Of a DNA stretch of 6,282 bases, positions 1-4,097 are shown piece after piece. The notes under the pieces were generated by a model. It saw only the letters and a list, made by a program, of their open reading frames with translations, was not told the origin of the DNA and searched no databases. The stretch is from positions 1-6,282 of the forward strand of contig JAISFJ010000146.1 in assembly GCA_031263665.1 (NCBI GenBank), in the 5' to 3' direction. The position numbers were made by a program, and so were the translations under genes. Position 1 is the stretch's first letter. Each line of letters starts with the position of its first letter. Origin of the DNA: Coriobacteriales bacterium (GTDB lineage: Bacteria > Actinomycetota > Coriobacteriia > Coriobacteriales > UBA8131).

Positions 1-1
1 A

Positions 2-148
2 TCGATTCGCGACCTTTATAAAAATTACAGAGAGGACCCAGTATACATTCTCATGTGGAGCAACGTCTTTTCACGCATGGAACGCTGCATCGATGCCTGC
101 GAAAATGTAGCCGACATGCTGGCAACTATCCTGATGAAGAACAACTGA
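2..148 (+). CDS. DUF47 (PhoU-like) phosphate transport accessory protein, 3' end only
   Basis: An open frame enters from the left edge and runs 48 codons to TGA at 146-148. The visible tail includes FSRMERCIDACENVADMLA followed by TILMKNN. This resembles the C-terminal helix of DUF47 / PhoU-like proteins, whose ending typically reads like 'lE.aiDacedvAd.le.i..Kn'. Such proteins are cytosolic helical bundles, usually encoded beside a low-affinity Pit-type inorganic phosphate transporter and thought to regulate it. The transporter would be upstream, outside the window. Only about a quarter of a typical 200-residue protein is present, so its integrity cannot be judged. The frame is easily missed because the only in-window ATG (53-55) leaves 31 codons. 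The gene lies on the same strand as ftsE but about 150 bp before its promoter, so it is probably a separate transcription unit, although I see no convincing terminator after it. The family call rests on a short motif. Confidence 0.72.
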   Translation, partial: SIRDLYKNYREDPVYILMWSNVFSRMERCIDACENVADMLATILMKNN

Positions 149-279
149 CGCATAGGAACGACTTAACGTTACTGCGCCAAATAATGCATTGTTTTTGTGT
201 CTGGCAAGGTGAGCGTAAGGCAGGATTAACTGAGCTAATGTCGGTGTTGTTTTCAACGTAGCCAGGCTCGCAAAGGGTT

Positions 280-294
280 TGCAGACGGTGTGCA
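280..294. promoter_or_regulatory. Operator-like inverted repeat upstream of the ftsE promoter
   Basis: TGCAGAC-G-GTGTGCA is an inverted repeat with 7-bp arms, one mismatched pair and a 1-bp centre. It ends 3 bp before the proposed -35 element. It overlaps a small perfect hairpin sequence, GCAAA-GGG-TTTGC, at 270-282. The position and symmetry would suit a dimeric DNA-binding regulator. No regulator is encoded in the window, and the arms match no operator that I recognise with confidence. Chance symmetry is a real alternative. Confidence 0.25.
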
Positions 295-297
295 GCG

Positions 298-326
298 TTT
301 AATTGGGGGGTTTGTTGTGGTACAAT
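298..326 (+). promoter_or_regulatory. Sigma-70-type extended -10 promoter for the ftsE operon
   Basis: The -10 hexamer TACAAT (321-326) is one base from consensus and is preceded by TGG (318-320), giving the TGn extended -10 motif. A weak -35, TTTAAT (298-303), lies at the ideal 17-bp spacing; an extended -10 commonly compensates for a poor -35. Transcription would begin near 332-334, leaving a leader of about 88 nt before ftsE. It is the only convincing promoter in the intergenic gap, and no second one is evident between the later genes. Confidence 0.6.
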
Positions 327-334
327 GAAAAAAC

Positions 335-381
335 TTCGTGGCGCTATTGGGTAGGGGGTTATGATGCCAGTAGCGGGCGAA
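335..381 (+). other. Possible hairpin in the ftsE 5' leader
   Basis: TTCG (335-338) can pair with CGAA (378-381), and CGCTA (342-346) with TAGCG (371-375), across a small internal loop. This gives nine base pairs closing a 24-nt loop that contains the AGGGGG ribosome-binding-like tract at 353-358. The 335-340 segment TTCGTG can alternatively pair with CACGAA (404-409). The two folds are mutually exclusive, which is how an attenuator-like switch could work, but the stems are short. I recognise no known riboswitch class. Confidence 0.2.
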
Positions 382-420
382 GGGGCGAGACACTCAACTC
401 CTGCACGAACTGTCGATTAA
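361..420 (+). CDS. Short leader ORF abutting and in frame with ftsE
   Basis: ATGATG at 361-366 follows AGGGGG (353-358). The second ATG (364) sits 5 nt after the G-tract, a good ribosome-binding geometry. The frame encodes MMPVAGEGARHSTPARTVD and stops at TAA 418-420, so the junction with ftsE reads TAAATG. It lies wholly within the predicted leader transcript. Its frame is the same as that of ftsE, so only this TAA separates the two. It could be a leader peptide that couples translation to ftsE, a former or true N-terminus of FtsE cut off by a nonsense change or sequencing error, or a chance ORF. The peptide has no recognisable domain and no run of a single amino acid typical of an attenuator. 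Confidence 0.35.
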   Translation: MMPVAGEGARHSTPARTVD

Positions 421-1845
421 ATGAACGGAGTGAACGTGACGGACGAGAACCAGGCGCAAAACCAAGATACTTCCCAGCAGTCATCTCACGTTAATCCCAT
501 CCTTGTTCCGGGCGGGGCTTTTCATGAACGCGATGACGAAGAATTGAAGAAAGCAAAAGAGACCTCTACCTCGCAAATTGTCGAAGAGCTGCTCTCACAA
601 ACGGCTGCTGACCCCGAAAGACAGAGGTCGGCGATTACGGTACCACCTGTTGCCTCTTCGGCTCAACTGCCGGTTGTGGTGCAGGTACCGCGTGAGGGTG
701 AAGCCCAGGCTACGGCGGATACCGCTGGCGCGTACAATTCGGCTGCGACCTACACTTCCGCGACGGGTGCCACCACTGCCGCCAGCGCTTCAAACCCTGA
801 GGCAACGGGCGCATCGGGCGCATCGGGCGACATCGCCGCGGCTCCATCCACGACCTCGTTTGCGACTCAAGGTGCGACCCCATCAGCAAATCCATCCGCA
901 ATCCCGGCTGTGACCCCGGCTCCAACCTCGGCTCAAGCCCCATCAGCGATTCCGTCCGCGACCCCATCGGCGGCCATGTCGGCCTCGATACCGATGGTGG
1001 CCACTGATGAGTCTCAAGTCGACGCGGGCGCAGGAGTGGGCGCAGGCGCAGGCGCAGGCGCTTCGAGCAATGCCGGCGTCCCTGCTGAAGACTCGCGTTC
1101 GCAAGACGAAATCGACCGGGAAATCGACCGAAAAATCGCAGGGACGACACCCGTCATTCATTTCGAAAACATCACCAAGGTATATCCCGCTCAGCCCGAT
1201 AATCCCGCACTGAGCAGTATCTCGTTGAAGATATATGCCGGAGAGTTCATTTTTCTTGTCGGCCATTCCGGTAGTGGAAAATCAACGTTCATTCGCCTGA
1301 TAAACCGCGAGATACTTGCGACACGAGGGCGGCTTACCGTGGCGGGTGAGGACGTTGTTCGCATGAGGAATTGGCGCGTTCCCTATCTGCGCCGCAATAT
1401 AGGCTGCGTGTTTCAGGATTTTAAGCTGCTGCCCAATAAGACCGCTTTTGAAAACGTTGCTTTCGCCTTGGAGGTTATCGGAAAGTCGAAGCATATCGTG
1501 CGCACGCAGGTTCCCGAAGTTCTGCGTCTCGTCGGCCTTGAGGATAAGCTCGACCAGTTCCCCGACCAGCTTTCGGGTGGCGAGCAGCAACGCGTATCCA
1601 TCGCTCGGGCAATCGTCAATCGCCCCCCGTTGCTTATCTGTGACGAGCCGACGGGCAATCTCGACCCGCAGACCTCATTGGGCATCATGAGATTGCTCGA
1701 CCGCATTAACCGCACGGGGACGACGATTCTGGTTGCTACCCACGACCGGGAGATGGTCGATTCTTTACGCAAGCGTGTGGTTGCGCTGGAGAACGGCTAC
1801 CTTGTCCGCGACCAAGATAAGGGGGTGTATGGAATCGATGCGTAG
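421..1845 (+). CDS. ftsE: Cell division ATP-binding protein FtsE with long disordered N-terminal extension
   Basis: FtsE is the cytosolic ABC ATPase that pairs with FtsX at the divisome and drives conformational control of extracellular cell-wall hydrolases. The ATPase core spans about residues 244-470. It has Walker [10 protein letters not shown] (281-289), Q-loop Gln332 in [10 protein letters not shown], signature LSGGEQQ (384-390), Walker B LLICDEP (404-410), D-loop NLDP and H-loop His441. All key residues are intact. FtsE is normally about 220-230 residues, whereas this protein has 474. The first 240 residues are extra: a polar, partly helical-looking start (1-70), then Ala/Ser/Thr/Pro-rich sequence, PSA/TPSA-like repeats (about 150-190), a Gly-Ala run (202-214) and an acidic/basic linker [15 protein letters not shown]. 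The start is uncertain. ATG 421 has no Shine-Dalgarno of its own but touches the leader-ORF stop; GTG 436 follows ACGGAG by 5 nt and would give 469 residues. ftsX overlaps its 3' end. Confidence 0.95.
   Translation: MNGVNVTDENQAQNQDTSQQSSHVNPILVPGGAFHERDDEELKKAKETSTSQIVEELLSQTAADPERQRSAITVPPVASSAQLPVVVQVPREGEAQATADTAGAYNSAATYTSATGATTAASASNPEATGASGASGDIAAAPSTTSFATQGATPSANPSAIPAVTPAPTSAQAPSAIPSATPSAAMSASIPMVATDESQVDAGAGVGAGAGAGASSNAGVPAEDSRSQDEIDREIDRKIAGTTPVIHFENITKVYPAQPDNPALSSISLKIYAGEFIFLVGHSGSGKSTFIRLINREILATRGRLTVAGEDVVRMRNWRVPYLRRNIGCVFQDFKLLPNKTAFENVAFALEVIGKSKHIVRTQVPEVLRLVGLEDKLDQFPDQLSGGEQQRVSIARAIVNRPPLLICDEPTGNLDPQTSLGIMRLLDRINRTGTTILVATHDREMVDSLRKRVVALENGYLVRDQDKGVYGIDA
807..829 (+). 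repeat. 9-nt tandem repeat in the ftsE extension
   Basis: Two exact GGGCGCATC copies (807-815, 816-824) are followed by a partial third (GGGCG). They are read as the Gly-Ala-Ser type repeat in the disordered part of FtsE. The unit is a multiple of three, so copy-number change would keep the frame. Confidence 0.6.
1027..1062 (+). repeat. GGCGCA hexanucleotide tandem array in ftsE
   Basis: Six consecutive 6-nt units are present: GGCGCA, GGAGTG, then three perfect GGCGCA (1039-1056), then GGCGCT. They encode the Gly-Ala run ([12 protein letters not shown]) near the end of the FtsE extension. Such arrays are prone to slippage, and here gain or loss of a unit would change linker length without a frameshift. 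Confidence 0.75.
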
Positions 1846-2743
1846 TTTTGCTTATTTCATCCGCGAGGCACTCAGCAATTCAAAGAAGAATTTCTCGACG
1901 ACGCTTGGTGCCGTGGTCACCATTTTCTTATCTCTGCTGGTCATTGGCGTATTCATGGTTGCTTCGCTCATCATCGACCAAATGGTCGCCTCGATTGAAA
2001 ATCAGGTTTCCATCACCGTTTATCTCAGCGACAGTGCTCTTGAGCCGGATGTCAGCGAGCTTGAGGATTTTGCGCGCTCCTTGCCAGAAGTGGACAATGT
2101 CATCTATATCAGCAAGGACGAGGCGCTGGAGCGCTTTAAGGAGCAGTCGACAACGGGAATAGCCGAGCAACTGGACGGCAACCCCTTACCGGCGTCATTT
2201 GAAATATCGCTTAACGACCCCGAAAAGGTGGAGCAGGTTGTTGAGCAGATTAAGGGAAACGCCGTTTTTGGCAAGGTGATTGACCAGCCCAATGAGCCTG
2301 ATGAGTCCATCAAATACGGCAAGGAGATTATCGAGCAACTGTTCAGCCTTGCGAATATCATCCGTATCGTCTGTCTGGCGCTCGTGTTGCTGCTGATATT
2401 TGTCGCGCTCATCTTCATCAACAACACCATCCGACTGGCCATTCTCGCCCGGCGCAAAGAGATAGCCATCATGCGTCTCGTTGGCGCCTCAAACGGGTTT
2501 ATCCGCGGCCCCTTTCTCATGGAGGGAGCGCTGCAGGCTCTCATCGGAGCGGGTCTCGCCATCGGTTCTATCTCTCTCATCTGCGAATATGCGCTCAAAA
2601 AGGCGGAGACATCCCTCCCTTGGCTGCCCTTTGACCTTGCCGCCTTGAGTTTGGGGATGATTTACTTTGTCTTGTTGATTGCCGGACTCGTCATCGGCCT
2701 GTTCGGTTCGGTTTGGGCGATGCGCCGCTATCTCAAAGTGTAG
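1838..2743 (+). CDS. ftsX: Cell division protein FtsX
   Basis: FtsX is the integral-membrane partner of FtsE. Its extracytoplasmic domain binds hydrolase activators and relays ATPase-driven movement. Counting from ATG 1838, the 301-residue protein has a short cytosolic start ([12 protein letters not shown]), TM1 (about 22-46), an extracellular domain (about 47-171) with the family motif NPLPASF at 115-121, TM2 (about 173-196), the cytosolic RRKEIAIMRLVGAS block (205-218), TM3 (about 228-250) and TM4 (about 272-294). It ends in MRRYLKV, a typical FtsX C-terminus. Length and topology are normal for the family. The start overlaps the end of ftsE by 8 nt, consistent with translational coupling. 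The Shine-Dalgarno-like AAGGGGGT (1819-1826) lies 3 nt from an alternative ATG at 1829 (MESMRSF) and about 11-12 nt from ATG 1838. I chose 1838 because family members start close to this MR motif; the difference is three residues. Confidence 0.95.
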   Translation: MRSFAYFIREALSNSKKNFSTTLGAVVTIFLSLLVIGVFMVASLIIDQMVASIENQVSITVYLSDSALEPDVSELEDFARSLPEVDNVIYISKDEALERFKEQSTTGIAEQLDGNPLPASFEISLNDPEKVEQVVEQIKGNAVFGKVIDQPNEPDESIKYGKEIIEQLFSLANIIRIVCLALVLLLIFVALIFINNTIRLAILARRKEIAIMRLVGASNGFIRGPFLMEGALQALIGAGLAIGSISLICEYALKKAETSLPWLPFDLAALSLGMIYFVLLIAGLVIGLFGSVWAMRRYLKV

Positions 2744-2756
2744 ATTGACAGTTCCG

Positions 2757-4088
2757 GTGACAGGCAAGACCCTTCATACCTCGGCAACTCCATCGCGTCC
2801 CGCCAAAAAGTTGTTTAAGAGTTGGGGCGTCTGCCTGCTCGCCGTTCTCTTTGTCTGCGTCGTTTTTGTTGTGGGCAATCTGAGCGCGTCTTTTGGCCTG
2901 TTGGATGTGGGAAAACTCACCGGGTTAAGAACGCTTCAGACTCAGGGAGCGTCCACGTTAGACGAAGCAACGCCGGCCACTCAGCTCTCCGCGCGCCTAA
3001 GCGAGGTCGCGGACATGCTCGACGCCAGAGCGCTCTACCGTTATACGCAAGGGGATTTGGACGCCGCGACCACCACGGCCATAGGTGCGCTCATCGAGGC
3101 GAGCGACGACACCTACGCTCAGTATTTCACACCGGAAGAATACGAGGCGTATCTTCGGGGCTCGGAGGGCAAGTATTCAGGCGTGGGTATCGTGCTCACC
3201 GACATGAGTGGCGAACTTACGGTTCTTCAGGTTTACGAGGACTCGCCCGCTTTTGACGCCGGCATCATGACGGGTGATGTGCTACTGTCCATCGACGGTG
3301 ACGCGCATGATTGGGAGCTTTCCGAGGCGATTGAGGCGATTCGCCGTCCGGTGGGCGAAGAAGTTTCTCTCACGTGGCGCCGGGGAGAAGAAGAGCGCGA
3401 GACGCCGCTCGTTTTGCGTGATGTGAATGTTCCCACTATCATCTCGCATCTCATCGAACAGGACGGTCAAGCTGTCGGCTATGCGTATCTGCGTCGCTTC
3501 AATGCACAGAGCGCACACGAGTTGCGTGAGGTTTTGGGTGAACTTAAGCTCAAGGGGGCACAGTCATTCATCCTCGATCTGAGGGGCAATCCCGGGGGCT
3601 ATCTCACTCAGGCGATAGACATCACCTCGCTGTTTGTGGCCGAAGGCGCGGTTGTTCAGATAGAGGAACGCAGCGGCCTCATCACCAAAAATGTGACCGG
3701 AGAGCTTGCTACCGAGGCGCCTTTGGTGCTGCTCGTCAACGGGCAATCCGCCTCCGCGTCCGAGTTGGTCGCGGCTGCGCTTCGAGACCACAAGCGGGCG
3801 GTCATCGTCGGTGAAGTCACGTATGGGAAGGGCACGGTGCAAGACATTCACGGGCTCAGCTGGGGCGGCGCTCTCAAATATACTACTGCCCACTATATGA
3901 GCCCTGATGGTACGGTTCTCGACGGCGTTGGCGTTACGCCGGACGTTGTTGTGCAGCCGGCGACCGAATGGGTGAGTACCGCTTTGAGCGACCATCTCGC
4001 CAGCGATGATTATCTTTATGAGGAGGGCGTTGATTTGCAGCTCGACGCGGCGCTTGCCGTGCTGCTTGAAGAGCTGAGGGAGGGGTGA
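2757..4088 (+). CDS. Membrane-anchored S41 carboxy-terminal processing protease (CtpA family)
   Basis: This is a PDZ-containing serine protease of MEROPS family S41, which cleaves near protein C-termini in the cell envelope. Numbered from GTG 2757 (443 residues), it has one N-terminal hydrophobic anchor (about 23-44), a helical lead-in (YAQYFTPEEYEAYL), a PDZ domain (about 139-222, including GVGIVL and DSPAFDAGIMTGDVLLSIDG), then the protease core from about 230. The core contains FILDLRGNPGG and NGQSASASE. Ser333 (middle Ser of SASAS), Lys358 and Gln362 in YGKGTVQ reproduce the Ser-Lys-Gln arrangement of E. coli Prc, including the 25-residue Ser-Lys spacing, so it should be active. The start is uncertain: GTG 2757, TTG 2745 and TTG 2679 (which would overlap ftsX) all lack a clear Shine-Dalgarno, so translation is probably coupled to ftsX termination at 2743. 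Its place after ftsX suggests envelope or hydrolase processing. Its substrate is unknown. Confidence 0.93.
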   Translation: MTGKTLHTSATPSRPAKKLFKSWGVCLLAVLFVCVVFVVGNLSASFGLLDVGKLTGLRTLQTQGASTLDEATPATQLSARLSEVADMLDARALYRYTQGDLDAATTTAIGALIEASDDTYAQYFTPEEYEAYLRGSEGKYSGVGIVLTDMSGELTVLQVYEDSPAFDAGIMTGDVLLSIDGDAHDWELSEAIEAIRRPVGEEVSLTWRRGEEERETPLVLRDVNVPTIISHLIEQDGQAVGYAYLRRFNAQSAHELREVLGELKLKGAQSFILDLRGNPGGYLTQAIDITSLFVAEGAVVQIEERSGLITKNVTGELATEAPLVLLVNGQSASASELVAAALRDHKRAVIVGEVTYGKGTVQDIHGLSWGGALKYTTAHYMSPDGTVLDGVGVTPDVVVQPATEWVSTALSDHLASDDYLYEEGVDLQLDAALAVLLEELREG

Positions 4089-4097
4089 AGGGGCACA

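Noticed and set aside
178..200. AATGCATT palindrome followed by a T-run, as a terminator for the DUF47 gene
   Set aside because: The stem would be AT-rich with almost no loop and weak pairing; it does not resemble a stable intrinsic terminator.
55..261. 68-codon ORF and its antisense partner at the left edge
   Set aside because: The overlapping frame 2-148 encodes a recognisable DUF47 C-terminus; these ORFs have no family resemblance and are shadows.
270..282. GCAAA-GGG-TTTGC hairpin as an intrinsic terminator
   Set aside because: It has only 5 bp and no following T-run, so it is not a terminator; it may only add to the operator-like symmetry beside it.
149..420. tRNA, small structured RNA gene, CRISPR or mobile-element remnant in the intergenic gap
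   Set aside because: No cloverleaf, spaced repeats, terminal inverted repeats or transposase fragment could be found; only promoter and leader signals are supportable.
710..1150. Antisense ORF opposite the ftsE extension, Arg/Pro/Met-rich
   Set aside because: Its composition is what the reverse complement of an Ala/Ser/Pro repeat region produces. It has no ribosome-binding signal or domain.
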